Shown here one piece after another: positions 11,221 through 21,438 of a stretch of DNA of 64,000 nt. Position 1 is the stretch's first letter; each line of letters opens with the position of its first letter. The stretch spans positions 62,001 through 126,000 of the forward strand of contig NZ_CP011402.1 in NCBI RefSeq assembly GCF_001643775.1. Direction: 5' to 3'. The notes beneath the pieces are model-generated. The model made no database searches. It saw only the letters and a program-made list of their open reading frames with translations, and had not been told where the DNA came from. The position numbers and the translations under genes are program-made. The DNA comes from Denitrobacterium detoxificans (GTDB lineage: Bacteria > Actinomycetota > Coriobacteriia > Coriobacteriales > Eggerthellaceae).

Positions 11221-11294
11221 GCGGGTGACAGGGGGACGTACCTGCTGTCACCTGAAAACGAAGGTGACAGCAGGTACGTCCCCCTGTCACCCGC
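11221..11294. repeat. Perfect 33-bp inverted repeat with 8-base loop (REP/MITE-like palindrome)
   Basis: Left arm 11221-11253 begins GCGGGTGACAGGGGGACGTA; the right arm 11262-11294 is its exact reverse complement; the loop is GAAAACGA. Pairing continues outward through CAGGGG/CCCCTG after a small bulge. No T-run follows and the stem is far longer than a typical terminator, so a REP-like or miniature mobile palindrome is more likely. No transposase is adjacent. Confidence 0.75.
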
Positions 11295-11312
11295 TGCCCC
11301 CTGTCCTGGGCA

Positions 11313-11336
11313 TAAAAAAGAGCCCTTGCGGGCTCT
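11313..11336 (-). terminator. Rho-independent terminator of the ferredoxin gene
   Basis: On the minus strand a 7-bp stem (AGAGCCC/GGGCTCT) with a 4-base loop is followed by TTTTT, 31 bases past the ferredoxin stop. Confidence 0.85.
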
Positions 11337-11366
11337 CCCTTGCCAGATTGGCTATGCCGTGGCGCG

Positions 11367-11555
11367 CTAGTCTTCCGAAATCTCGGTGATAGCGCCCATG
11401 GGGCACTCTTCCAGGCATTCGCCGCATGCGATGCAGGAATCTTCGTTGGCGACTTCCACCGCGCCGCCGTTTACCTCCAGAACGCCCTGGGGGCAGGCAT
11501 CTACGCAGATGCCGCAACCGATGCAATCATCCGTGCTGATAAGGGGACGTGCCAT
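11367..11555 (-). CDS. 2x[4Fe-4S] ferredoxin
   Basis: A 62-residue protein of the bacterial (clostridial-type) dicluster ferredoxin family. Two canonical CxxCxxCxxxCP motifs are visible (CIGCGICVDACP and CIACGECLEECP), each supplying one four-cysteine cluster. It is a soluble low-potential electron carrier, expected to serve anaerobic oxidoreductases. The start ATG follows GAAGGAGG at good spacing. It has its own promoter (11612-11639) and terminator (11313-11336), so it is a single-gene unit transcribed away from dnaK. The partner enzyme cannot be told from context. Confidence 0.92.
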   Translation of the reverse strand: MARPLISTDDCIGCGICVDACPQGVLEVNGGAVEVANEDSCIACGECLEECPMGAITEISED

Positions 11556-11611
11556 GATGGCCTCCTTCTATTCATAGGTCCCTAACCCATGTCTGCTTTC
11601 TCCATGCGCCC

Positions 11612-11639
11612 AAAATAGCATGACTCCGTTTCTTTGCAA
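11612..11639 (-). promoter_or_regulatory. Ferredoxin promoter
   Basis: Minus-strand TTGCAA (11634-11639), 16-base spacer and TATTTT (11612-11617), about 55 bases upstream of the ferredoxin ATG. It lies downstream of the terminator hairpin at 11650-11671, so ferredoxin need not depend on transcription from beyond that hairpin. Confidence 0.5.
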
Positions 11640-11649
11640 GGCAATTTTG

Positions 11650-11759
11650 AAAAAAAGCCCTATGTGGCTTTGATTGGCGGTGAAGTGGAACCAAAACCCC
11701 CGCATTACGTAACATGCCTGTGAGCAGGTACATTTATGAAAATGGGCATAACGGGGGTT
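11650..11759 (-). ncRNA. Candidate structured small RNA ending in an intrinsic terminator
   Basis: Read on the minus strand, an outer helix AACCCCCG/CGGGGGTT (11752-11759 with 11695-11702) encloses two small hairpins (CATTT-TCAT-AAATG and CCTG-CTCA-CAGG). About 25 bases later comes AAAGCC-loop-GGCTTT followed by a run of T (11650-11671), a typical intrinsic terminator. No open frame of note and no known riboswitch signature was recognised. Because ferredoxin has a promoter after the terminator, this may be an independent RNA rather than a leader. A clear 5' promoter was not found. Confidence 0.4.
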
Positions 11760-11842
11760 CTGTGTCGCAAAAGTTACGGAATGGTTGCGACTAAGGTCTT
11801 GTGAGATCTTGGGGCGCATGCCCACGATGTCTTTGCCCAGCT

Positions 11843-11874
11843 CAGAGGTGGTATAAATATTTCTTACCGCTCTG
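11843..11874. promoter_or_regulatory. Imperfect inverted repeat upstream of the dnaK promoter
   Basis: CAGAG-GT-GGTA and TACC-G-CTCTG flank an AT-rich centre just upstream of the dnaK -35 box. It could be an HspR operator, but it does not match the streptomycete HAIR consensus (CTTGAGT-N7-ACTCAAG). Confidence 0.3.
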
Positions 11875-11885
11875 TTTTAGGAAAT

Positions 11886-11914
11886 TTGACAGAGGGAGAC
11901 TTAGATTTTATAGT
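11886..11914 (+). promoter_or_regulatory. Strong sigma70-type promoter of the dnaK operon
   Basis: TTGACA (11886-11891), a 17-base spacer and TATAGT (11909-11914). The predicted start near 11921 gives an 87-base leader to the dnaK ATG. A near-consensus housekeeping promoter fits an operon held down by a repressor (HspR) rather than driven by an alternative heat-shock sigma factor. Confidence 0.8.
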
Positions 11915-12007
11915 GCCGTTATGCAAAGAAAGCTTGCCAGCGCCCGCATCGGCATCTCGCAAACTCGGGCCGGGCAGCGCAGCAAGTACAAGGAAAGGAA
12001 CAGCATT

Positions 12008-13918
12008 ATGGCAAAGATCATCGGCATCGACTTGGGTACTACCAATTCGGCCATGGCCGTCATGGAGGGCTCCGAGCCCGAAATCCTGGTCAACGCCGAA
12101 GGCGACCGCACCACGCCTTCCGTGGTCGGTTTCCGCAAGGACGGCGAGCGCGTGGTTGGCAAGGCCGCCAAGAACCAGGCCGTTACCAACCCCGAAAACA
12201 CCGTTTCCAGCGTGAAGCGCTTCATCGGCCGTAGCTTCAGCGAAACCGGCGAAGAGCAGAAGACCGTTTCCTACACCGTGAAGAACGGCAAGGACGGCCG
12301 CGCCGTCGTCGACATCGACAACAAGGATTACATGGCCGAGGAAATCTCCGCTATGGTGCTCCAGAAGCTGAAGAGCGACGCCGAGAAGCAGGTGGGCAGC
12401 CCCATCACGCAGGCCGTAATCACCGTTCCCGCGTACTTCAACGACGCTCAGCGCCAGGCTACCAAGGACGCAGGCAAGATCGCCGGCCTGGAAGTCATGC
12501 GCATCATCAACGAGCCTACGGCTGCTGCTCTGGCCTACGGTCTCGACAAGACGAACAAGGACGAAAAGGTCCTGGTATTCGACCTGGGCGGCGGCACGTT
12601 CGACGTGTCCGTGCTCGAGCTGGGCGACGGCGTCTTCGAGGTGTGCTCCACCGCTGGCGATAACCACCTGGGCGGCGACGACTGGGATCAGCGCATTATC
12701 GACTGGATGGCCGACAAGTTCCAGCAGGAAAACGGCATCGACCTGCGTGGCGACAAGATGGCCCTGCAGCGCCTGAAGGAAGCTGCCGAAAAGGCCAAGA
12801 TCGAGCTTTCCAGCACCACGCAGACCAACATCAACCTGCCCTTCATCACGGCAGATGCCACGGGCCCGAAGCACCTGGACTACACGCTCACGCGTGCCGA
12901 GTTCGAGCGCATCACGCATGACCTGCTCGAGCGCTGCAAGCAGCCTGTCCAGCGCGCCCTTACCGACGCTGGCCTTTCCACGGGCGATGTGAATGAGGTT
13001 CTGCTGGTTGGCGGCTCCTCTCGTATGCCCGCTGTGCAGGAACTGGTGAAGACGATTACGGGCAAGCAGCCCAACATGAGCGTGAACCCCGACGAGGTAG
13101 TTGCCATGGGCGCTGCCGTTCAGGGTGGCGTTCTGGCTGGCGACGTTGAAGGCATCCTGCTGCTCGACGTTACCCCGCTGTCCCTGGGCGTTGAAACCAT
13201 GGGCGGCATCATGACCAAGATGATCGAGCGCAACACCACCATTCCTACCCGCAAGACGGAAATCTACTCCACCGCCGCCGACAACCAGACGAGCGTTGAG
13301 ATTCACGTCCTGCAGGGCGAGCGCGAGATGGCTGCCGACAACAAGACGCTCGGCAAGTTCCAGCTCTCTGGCATTCCGGCTGCCCGCCGCGGCATTCCCC
13401 AGATCGAGGTTACGTTCGACATCGACGCCAACGGCATCGTGAACGTTTCCGCAAAGGACCTGGGCACGGGCAAGCAGCAGCAGATCACCATTTCCGGTAG
13501 CACCGCCCTTTCCGATGACGAAGTCGATCGCATGGTGAAGGACGCCGAGAGCCATGCCGAGGAAGACGCCAAGCGCAAGGAAGAAGTAGAAGCTCGCAAC
13601 AACTGCGACTCCCTGGTGAACGCCACCGAGCAGACGCTGCGCGACCTGGGCGACAAGGTTCCTGCCGATACCAAGCAGGCTGCCGAAGACGCCGTGAAGG
13701 AAGCCAAGGAAGCCCTGGCTGGCACCGACATTGAAGCCGTGAAGACTGCTACCGAGAAGATGCAGCAGGCTGGCTACAAGCTGTCCGAGGTCGTCTACAG
13801 CCAGCAGCAGGCTGGCGCCGACGCTGCCGCGGGCGCTCAGGGTGCCGCCGCCAACAACGATGGCCCCATCGAAGCCGATTACGAGGTCGTCGACGACAAC
13901 AAGAACGAAGGTAAGTAA
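12008..13918 (+). CDS. dnaK: Chaperone DnaK (Hsp70)
   Basis: ATP-dependent Hsp70 chaperone, 636 residues, normal family length. The ATPase domain opens with the phosphate-1 motif DLGTTNS and contains the Hsp70 signatures [12 protein letters not shown] and [11 protein letters not shown]. The substrate-binding domain follows ([11 protein letters not shown]), then an Ala/Gly-rich tail ending [13 protein letters not shown], close to the EEVD-like end of bacterial DnaK. The start was placed at the ATG preceded by AAGGAAAGG and beginning [10 protein letters not shown]; the frame is open further upstream, but that segment crosses the promoter. It is first gene of dnaK-grpE-dnaJ-hspR, and GrpE starts 2 bases after the stop. 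Confidence 0.98.
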   Translation: MAKIIGIDLGTTNSAMAVMEGSEPEILVNAEGDRTTPSVVGFRKDGERVVGKAAKNQAVTNPENTVSSVKRFIGRSFSETGEEQKTVSYTVKNGKDGRAVVDIDNKDYMAEEISAMVLQKLKSDAEKQVGSPITQAVITVPAYFNDAQRQATKDAGKIAGLEVMRIINEPTAAALAYGLDKTNKDEKVLVFDLGGGTFDVSVLELGDGVFEVCSTAGDNHLGGDDWDQRIIDWMADKFQQENGIDLRGDKMALQRLKEAAEKAKIELSSTTQTNINLPFITADATGPKHLDYTLTRAEFERITHDLLERCKQPVQRALTDAGLSTGDVNEVLLVGGSSRMPAVQELVKTITGKQPNMSVNPDEVVAMGAAVQGGVLAGDVEGILLLDVTPLSLGVETMGGIMTKMIERNTTIPTRKTEIYSTAADNQTSVEIHVLQGEREMAADNKTLGKFQLSGIPAARRGIPQIEVTFDIDANGIVNVSAKDLGTGKQQQITISGSTALSDDEVDRMVKDAESHAEEDAKRKEEVEARNNCDSLVNATEQTLRDLGDKVPADTKQAAEDAVKEAKEALAGTDIEAVKTATEKMQQAGYKLSEVVYSQQQAGADAAAGAQGAAANNDGPIEADYEVVDDNKNEGK

Positions 13919-13920
13919 AC

Positions 13921-14538
13921 ATGGAAGAGGCCAAGGACAACACCAGCGAGGTCGCCTCGGAAGAGGAAACCACCGCCCAGCCCGAAGCTGCTTCCATCCC
14001 GTCCGACGCCGAGGCCGCTACGGCGGCCCCGGCCGACGCCCCCAGCGACGACGCAGAGCCTTCTGCCGAAGACGCCCTTGCCGCCGCGCAGGCTGAAGTG
14101 GCCGAGTGGAAAGACAAGTACATGCGCCTGCATGCGGAATGGGACACCTACCGCCGTCGCATGAACGAGCAGCGCGAAGAAGAGAAGAAGCGCGCATGCG
14201 AAGGCATCGTGAGCGGGCTCATCCCCGTGCTCGACGACTTCGAGCGCAGCATCGACTACGCTGCCAACAATGGCGAAGCTGGCCTGCTCGATGGCGTGCA
14301 GAAGGTGCACACCAAGTTCGCCGACGTGCTTGCCAAGGCTGGCGTGGAAGTGATCGACCCGGTTGGCCAGGCGTTTAACGCGCTCGAGGCCCAGGCCGTC
14401 GCCACGGTGCCGAACCCCGAAGTGCCCGACGAGACCGTGCAAGAGGTCTACCAGAAGGGCTACAAGATGGGCGTGAAGGTGATTAGGCCAGCAATGGTGA
14501 CGGTGGCTACTGGCGGGCCTGCGCGCGAGAAGGAGTAA
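13921..14538 (+). CDS. grpE: Nucleotide exchange factor GrpE
   Basis: Co-chaperone that releases ADP from DnaK. It has 205 residues: an acidic Ala/Glu-rich disordered N-terminus (about 1-60), a long helical dimerisation segment (KDKYMRLHAEWDTYRRRM), and the C-terminal beta domain with the family signature ending in GYKMGVKVIRPAMV. The start lies 2 bases after the dnaK stop, so the genes are co-transcribed and probably translationally linked. A 423-base repeat-rich gap separates it from dnaJ. Confidence 0.97.
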   Translation: MEEAKDNTSEVASEEETTAQPEAASIPSDAEAATAAPADAPSDDAEPSAEDALAAAQAEVAEWKDKYMRLHAEWDTYRRRMNEQREEEKKRACEGIVSGLIPVLDDFERSIDYAANNGEAGLLDGVQKVHTKFADVLAKAGVEVIDPVGQAFNALEAQAVATVPNPEVPDETVQEVYQKGYKMGVKVIRPAMVTVATGGPAREKE

Positions 14539-14564
14539 TCCGCTCCCGCTCGTCCGCGGGGGTG

Positions 14565-14730
14565 GGTCCCGGGCCCTTCCGGGACGCCCCGCTCCGCTGC
14601 TCGCGTGGTTTCGGCCCCGCACGGGCCGAAACCTACGCTCGTGCGCTGCGCTGCTTCATGTTTTTACTTGCGCTTGGCTGAGCCAAGCGCGGGGGTTGGT
14701 GTTCAGAGGGTCCCGGAAGGGCCCGGGACC
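14565..14730. repeat. Nested inverted-repeat element A between grpE and dnaJ
   Basis: Perfect 21-bp outer arms (14565-14585 and 14710-14730, starting GGTCCCGGGCCCTTCC) enclose two further perfect hairpins: GTTTCGGCCC/GGGCCGAAAC near 14607-14631, and GCGCTTGGC-TGA-GCCAAGCGC near 14669-14689. Inner sequence (GCTCCGCTGCTCGC, GCTCGTGCGCTGCGCTG, TTGGTGTTCA) is shared with the element at 47153-47456, whose arms are different. No gene is seen in it. Confidence 0.75.
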
Positions 14731-14945
14731 AACCCCCGCTACGGGGAACAACCCGGATTCTCTCGCGGAGGCCCTCCGGTGAGGGAAGGAATCCGGGGCT
14801 GCTCGTGAGGTGACTCACGGGCGGATGCGCTTCGCTGTCCGCCTTGATGCGAGCGGGTTTTGCTTGCAGGGTCGTGGGTTTGACTTACGGGCGAAGGCGC
14901 TGCGCTGTTCGCCCTGATGGAAGTTTTGGTTTGGTTGCGTATTTG
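14731..14945. repeat. Hairpin-rich segment with two ACGGGCG units upstream of dnaJ
   Basis: Contains CCCGGATTC/GAATCCGGG and CGTGAG/CTCACG inverted pairs, then two copies (starting near 14815 and 14885) of a unit of the form ACGGGCG..GCGCT(T/G)CGCTG..CGCC, the same unit that forms the longer array at 47501-47877. No coding capacity is supported. DnaJ's ribosome site (AAAGAGGTG) begins right after it. Confidence 0.6.
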
Positions 14946-14961
14946 AAAGAGGTGAAACGTT

Positions 14962-15888
14962 ATGGCAACTCCGGATTACTACAAGACGCTGGGCGTTTCA
15001 CGGAACGCATCGGCCGACGAGATTAAGAAGGCGTATCGCAAGCTGGCTCGCAAGGAGCATCCCGATGCCGGCGGCGATGAAGAGAAGTTCAAGCAGATCA
15101 ACGAAGCCTACGAGGTGCTGGGCGACGAGAAGAAGCGCAAGCTGTACGACCAGTATGGAACGGGCGATGCCAATAAGATTCCCCATGGCTGGGGCGGTGG
15201 CAATCCGTTCGGTGGTGGCGCAGGTGCCGGGTTTGGCAGCTGGGCCGACATTCTGGAAAGCATTCGTCGCGGCGAAGGCGCATTCGGCGGCTCGTGGGAT
15301 TTCGGCGACTTTGGCGGCGCGCAGCGCGCCCCGCGTCCCATGAAGGGCCGCGATATCAACGTCACGTTGAAAGTCACGTTCGATGAGGCCTTTGCCGGAT
15401 GTGAGAAGCGCGTGAGCGTGCGCGTTCCCGGTCGCGAGGGTACGCAGACCTTCACCTGCAAGGTGCCTGCGGGCGCCGTGGAAGGATCGCGTCTGCGCTT
15501 CCGTGGCCAGGGCGAACCGGGCTCCAACGGCGGTGCCGCAGGTGATTTGCTGGTAACCACGCACATCGAGCCGCACGAGCTGTACACGCGTGACGACGCC
15601 AACGTGCTCATGGACCTGCCCGTTACCTTTGGCGAGGCCGCCCTGGGCGCATCGGTCGACATTCCCGCTCCCAATGGCAGCAAGGTTCGCGTGAAGGTTC
15701 CCGCTGGCGTGCAGGAAGGCACGGTGCTGAAGGTGCGTGGCGCGGGCGCTCCCCGCGTGCAAAGCGCCGAATCGGGCGATTTGCTCCTCACCGTGCACGT
15801 GAAGGTGCCGCGCGATCTGAACGACGAGCAGCGCAAGGCCATCGAGGCATATGAATCGGCAACGGAAGAGCAGGTGAGAACATGGTAA
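14962..15888 (+). CDS. DnaJ-class co-chaperone without zinc finger (CbpA-like)
   Basis: Hsp40 partner that stimulates DnaK ATPase. 308 residues. The J domain occupies about 1-70 with the essential HPD at 33-35, followed by a Gly/Phe-rich linker (about 72-125) and two DnaJ C-terminal beta-barrel domains (from [10 protein letters not shown] onward). The four CxxCxGxG zinc-binding repeats of classical DnaJ are absent, so this is a type B/CbpA-like Hsp40, even though it sits in the operon position normally held by full dnaJ. The start follows a good AGAGGTG site. Its last codons overlap the hspR start. Confidence 0.93.
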   Translation: MATPDYYKTLGVSRNASADEIKKAYRKLARKEHPDAGGDEEKFKQINEAYEVLGDEKKRKLYDQYGTGDANKIPHGWGGGNPFGGGAGAGFGSWADILESIRRGEGAFGGSWDFGDFGGAQRAPRPMKGRDINVTLKVTFDEAFAGCEKRVSVRVPGREGTQTFTCKVPAGAVEGSRLRFRGQGEPGSNGGAAGDLLVTTHIEPHELYTRDDANVLMDLPVTFGEAALGASVDIPAPNGSKVRVKVPAGVQEGTVLKVRGAGAPRVQSAESGDLLLTVHVKVPRDLNDEQRKAIEAYESATEEQVRTW

Positions 15889-16265
15889 TGGACGATCGTG
15901 ATCGCCCCCTGTACATGATTTCCGTGGCAGCTGAGCTTGCCGGCGTGCATCCGCAGACGCTGCGTTCGTACGAGCAGAAGGGCCTGGTAACGCCCAAGCG
16001 CACCAGCGGCAACACGCGCATGTACTCGCAAGCCGACATCGAACGGCTCGAGCTCATCAACGAGCTCACCGGCGAGGGAATCAACCTGGCTGGCGTCATT
16101 CGCATCCTCGACCTGCAGGGCCGCGTCGCCGAACGCGACGAGGAACTCGATTCCCTGCACAAGAAGGTGCGCCGCCTGGCCGACCGCGTGCACGAGCTGG
16201 AAACGCGCGAGAGCGTTACGTCGCTCGTGGTCGCGCAGACCAACTCGCTTCGCCGTCTTCCCTGA
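15882..16265 (+). CDS. hspR: MerR-family heat-shock repressor HspR
   Basis: 127-residue MerR-type regulator. The winged HTH (about residues 9-78) contains [18 protein letters not shown] and KGLVTP, the hallmark of HspR, followed by a coiled-coil dimerisation helix ([16 protein letters not shown]). In actinobacteria HspR represses the dnaK operon and clpB, using DnaK as co-repressor. The first ATG overlaps the dnaJ stop by 7 bases; a second in-frame ATG at 15888 is equally possible. The fourth-gene position in dnaK-grpE-dnaJ-hspR matches the known autoregulated arrangement. A perfect-stem terminator follows. Confidence 0.93.
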   Translation: MVMDDRDRPLYMISVAAELAGVHPQTLRSYEQKGLVTPKRTSGNTRMYSQADIERLELINELTGEGINLAGVIRILDLQGRVAERDEELDSLHKKVRRLADRVHELETRESVTSLVVAQTNSLRRLP

Positions 16266-16272
16266 CCATGAC

Positions 16273-16300
16273 GACCAAACGGGCCCCGTTCCGTTTGGTC
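16273..16300 (+). terminator. Terminator hairpin after hspR
   Basis: Perfect 10-bp stem (GACCAAACGG/CCGTTTGGTC) with an 8-base loop, followed by GATTCTTT. It separates the dnaK operon from clpB. Confidence 0.7.
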
Positions 16301-16384
16301 GATTCTTTAGCACCCTTTTATTGCCCGTGCATTCTGCTACCGGGCACATCCCTCATCACAGCAACCTCGAAGGAGGTATAGACC

Positions 16385-19027
<2,643 letters not shown>

Positions 19028-19087
19028 GCGTCGCTCTGCCTGCTCTGCAATGGGGTGGGCGCCCGACCGAAATAAGCGTTTCCCAAG

Positions 19088-19122
19088 GACCAGACGGCTT
19101 ACGTGGCCGTCTGGTCTTATTC
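19088..19122 (+). terminator. Terminator of clpB
   Basis: Perfect 11-bp stem (GACCAGACGGC and complement) with a 7-base loop, followed by TTATTCT, 60 bases past the clpB stop. Confidence 0.8.
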
Positions 19123-19162
19123 TCTCCACATCCTTGGCATCGATTCGCGATAGAATGCCAGC

Positions 19163-19300
19163 ATGCGAAAGATTCAGCGCGAACAGGTAACTGGTATGGG
19201 GACGTCCGTTATGGGCGTATGTATCCTTGTGCTGTCCACGCTGTGCTTTGTGGTGGTGCTGGGCATCATCGTGGTAGCGGTCAAGTTTGTCATCGGATAG
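19163..19300 (+). CDS. 45-residue single-span membrane protein upstream of trkH
   Basis: An ATG frame of 45 residues starting MRKIQREQVTGMG, with one strongly hydrophobic helix (about residues 17-43: VCILVLSTLCFVVVLGIIVV) and a basic N-terminus, so it probably lies N-in in the membrane. It ends 3 bases before the trkH start, suggesting translational coupling. No clear ribosome site is seen. It could be a small accessory subunit of the potassium transporter (compare KdpF in the Kdp system), but that is inference only. Confidence 0.5.
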   Translation: MRKIQREQVTGMGTSVMGVCILVLSTLCFVVVLGIIVVAVKFVIG

Positions 19301-19303
19301 GAC

Positions 19304-20836
19304 ATGTGGCAGCGCTATACATTCTATGACTTCCGCGTAATCGCCCATTACCTGGGCGTATTGCTTACGTTGGTGGGCATCGGCATGATCGTGCCGCTTG
19401 TGGTGGCGTTCGCGACTAAGGAATGGGAACCGGCTCATCGCTATCTGTTCTCGGTGGGCTTGGCGCTCACGCTTGGTTCCGCGCTGCGCATGGCGCGTAT
19501 CGAACCCGGTCGCTTGAATAGGCAGCAGGCCATCGCAATCACGAGCTTCGCATGGCTCGCCGCGGCCCTTATGGGTGCGGTTCCGCTGGTCATGAGCAAT
19601 CACTACGGTTCGTATCTCGACGCGCTCTTCGACGCCATGGCGCTGTTTACCACTACGGGTGCGTCTATTGTTTCCCAGCCCGACCATCTGTCCTATGCCG
19701 ATAGCATCTGGCGCCTGGTCACCATGTATTCGGGTGGTTTGGGCCTGGTGGTCGTTGCCATGTCGTTTGGCGTATTTGGCGCGGTAACCGATTCTAGCCT
19801 GTACGACTCGGAAGGCCACAGCGAGCATGTGCTGCCCAACGTGGTGCAGACGGCTCAGTTCACCATCAAGCTATCGCTTGCCGTTATTGGCGCGGCGTCT
19901 GTCGTGCTCATCGCTTGCATGCTGGCACATGGCATGACGCTTGCACGTTCGCTGTTCCATGGCGTGTTCATGGCCGTTTCCAGCTTTATGACCGTGGGCC
20001 TTTCTCCCAATAGCACCAACGTGGCGTATTACCACAGCGTCGTCATCGAAGTGGTGCTCATGGTGCTCATGCTGCTGGGCTCCATCAACTTTAGCCTTCA
20101 GAGCGAGGTGATCAAGGGCCGCATCGAGGCGTTTCTGCATGACATGGAAATTCGCTCGGGTGCGCTGTGGATCATGATCATGCTCGCCATCTTCGCTGCG
20201 AGCATTGCCGGCGTGGCATTGCTCAGCAATGCGCCCACCATGTTGCGCATGGGCTTGTTTACGTTCGTTTCCGCGTCTACCACTGCGGGCTTCGCAACGC
20301 TTACGAGTAATCAGCTCAATGCGGTGTTTCCTTCGGGCGCACTGTTGGTGCTGGCCATCGCCATGGCCATCGGTGGCTCTTCGGGGTCCACGTCGGGCGG
20401 TATCAAGTTGCGTCGTATCGTGATCATCGGCAAGTCCGCAATCGAAACGATGAAGATCACGGCTTCGCCCGATTCCGCGCGCATTCAGACGAGCTATTAC
20501 CACATTGGCCGCATGCGTCTGGGCGCGGCCGAGGTGAAGGAAGCCATGACGGTATTCATCATGTTCGTATTGGTGTATATCGTGGGTGCCCTTGCGGGCA
20601 TCGCCCTGGGCTACGATGCCGTTGATGCGCTTATGGAAAGCATCGCCATGGCCAGCAACGGCGGCATGTCGGCGGGCATTACCAGTGCTGGCATGCCCAT
20701 TGCGCTGAAGGTCATCTACATCGCCGAAATGTGGGCGGGCCGTCTGGAATTCGTAACGCTGCTGGCCGTGGGCATTAAGATTCTGGTGTCGTGCAAGCCG
20801 CGCCTGGCGTCTCGTGCGCAGAAGGGGGACCGTTGA
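19304..20836 (+). CDS. trkH: TrkH-family potassium uptake protein
   Basis: 510-residue integral membrane protein of the TrkH/KtrB superfamily of K+ transporters. Four pore-loop repeats with filter glycines are visible, e.g. FTTTGAS (around 116-122), SSFMTVGLS, SASTTAGFAT and SNGGMSAGIT, each preceded and followed by membrane helices. TrkH/KtrB normally works with a cytoplasmic TrkA/KtrA ring; no trkA is in the window, so the gate subunit must be elsewhere. It follows a 45-residue membrane protein and overlaps the next gene by one base (TGATG), indicating an operon. Confidence 0.93.
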   Translation: MWQRYTFYDFRVIAHYLGVLLTLVGIGMIVPLVVAFATKEWEPAHRYLFSVGLALTLGSALRMARIEPGRLNRQQAIAITSFAWLAAALMGAVPLVMSNHYGSYLDALFDAMALFTTTGASIVSQPDHLSYADSIWRLVTMYSGGLGLVVVAMSFGVFGAVTDSSLYDSEGHSEHVLPNVVQTAQFTIKLSLAVIGAASVVLIACMLAHGMTLARSLFHGVFMAVSSFMTVGLSPNSTNVAYYHSVVIEVVLMVLMLLGSINFSLQSEVIKGRIEAFLHDMEIRSGALWIMIMLAIFAASIAGVALLSNAPTMLRMGLFTFVSASTTAGFATLTSNQLNAVFPSGALLVLAIAMAIGGSSGSTSGGIKLRRIVIIGKSAIETMKITASPDSARIQTSYYHIGRMRLGAAEVKEAMTVFIMFVLVYIVGALAGIALGYDAVDALMESIAMASNGGMSAGITSAGMPIALKVIYIAEMWAGRLEFVTLLAVGIKILVSCKPRLASRAQKGDR

Positions 20837-21438
20837 TGAGCGACAAGCTGAAACGTGCGCTTGCTCTGGTGGTTGCCGCTGTCATCACGTTCGTCCTTAT
20901 GAGCGTTCCTACTTGGGCGCAGGCATGGGCCGTGGATGGCAGCGACGAGGGCGACAACCTTATCAACACCCAGCAGATGCCCGACAACTCGTTCCTGTAC
21001 GACACGAGCATTTACGACCTGGTGAATGGCGATGCCTCACTCGATAGCACTACGGTGCAAGTTGTTGGCGAGGTCGTGGGCGACGCAGTGAACGACACCG
21101 GTACCGAATACGCTTGGATTACGCTTTCCAGCCAGGATGCCTCGCGCGAGGGGACCATCTCCGTGCGCATAAAGGAAAGCGATCTGGACCTTATCGACGT
21201 GTACGGCGGCTACGATTCCACCGGAACGACGCTGCAGGTGCAGGGCGAGTTCCATATTGCCTGCACCGAGCACGAGGGCTCGCAGGACATTCACGCCACT
21301 ACCGTGAAGGCGCTGAAGGCTGGAAGCATTACGCACGACGTGCTCAATCTGAATGACTTCATTCCCGGCATAGTGCTCTGCGGCGTTGGCGTCGTGCTCA
21401 TGGGTGCGTACTACTATCTGCGAGAAAGGCGGCGGTAA
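20836..21438 (+). CDS. Membrane-anchored protein with predicted OB-fold-like extracytoplasmic domain
   Basis: About 200 residues. The start was set at the ATG overlapping the trkH stop (TGATG); the frame is open further upstream but only inside trkH. An N-terminal hydrophobic segment (LALVVAAVITFVLMSV) ending near AWA could be a signal peptide or anchor. The middle is beta-rich (VQVVGEVVGDAV, AWITLSS, GTISVRIKE, TLQVQGEFHIAC), a pattern suggestive of an OB fold, and a C-terminal transmembrane helix (IVLCGVGVVLMGAYYYL) is followed by RERRR. No firm family assignment can be made. It sits between trkH and rsgA with overlaps on both sides, so it is co-transcribed. Confidence 0.75.
   Translation: MSDKLKRALALVVAAVITFVLMSVPTWAQAWAVDGSDEGDNLINTQQMPDNSFLYDTSIYDLVNGDASLDSTTVQVVGEVVGDAVNDTGTEYAWITLSSQDASREGTISVRIKESDLDLIDVYGGYDSTGTTLQVQGEFHIACTEHEGSQDIHATTVKALKAGSITHDVLNLNDFIPGIVLCGVGVVLMGAYYYLRERRR

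Noticed and set aside
11864-13555. 563-codon minus-strand frame across dnaK
   Set aside because: Mirror of dnaK codon bias; dnaK is certain on the plus strand.
16301-16384. CIRCE element before clpB (TTAGCACCC near 16306)
   Set aside because: Only one half-site resembles the CIRCE arm TTAGCACTC; the inverted partner is missing, and the operon carries HspR rather than HrcA.
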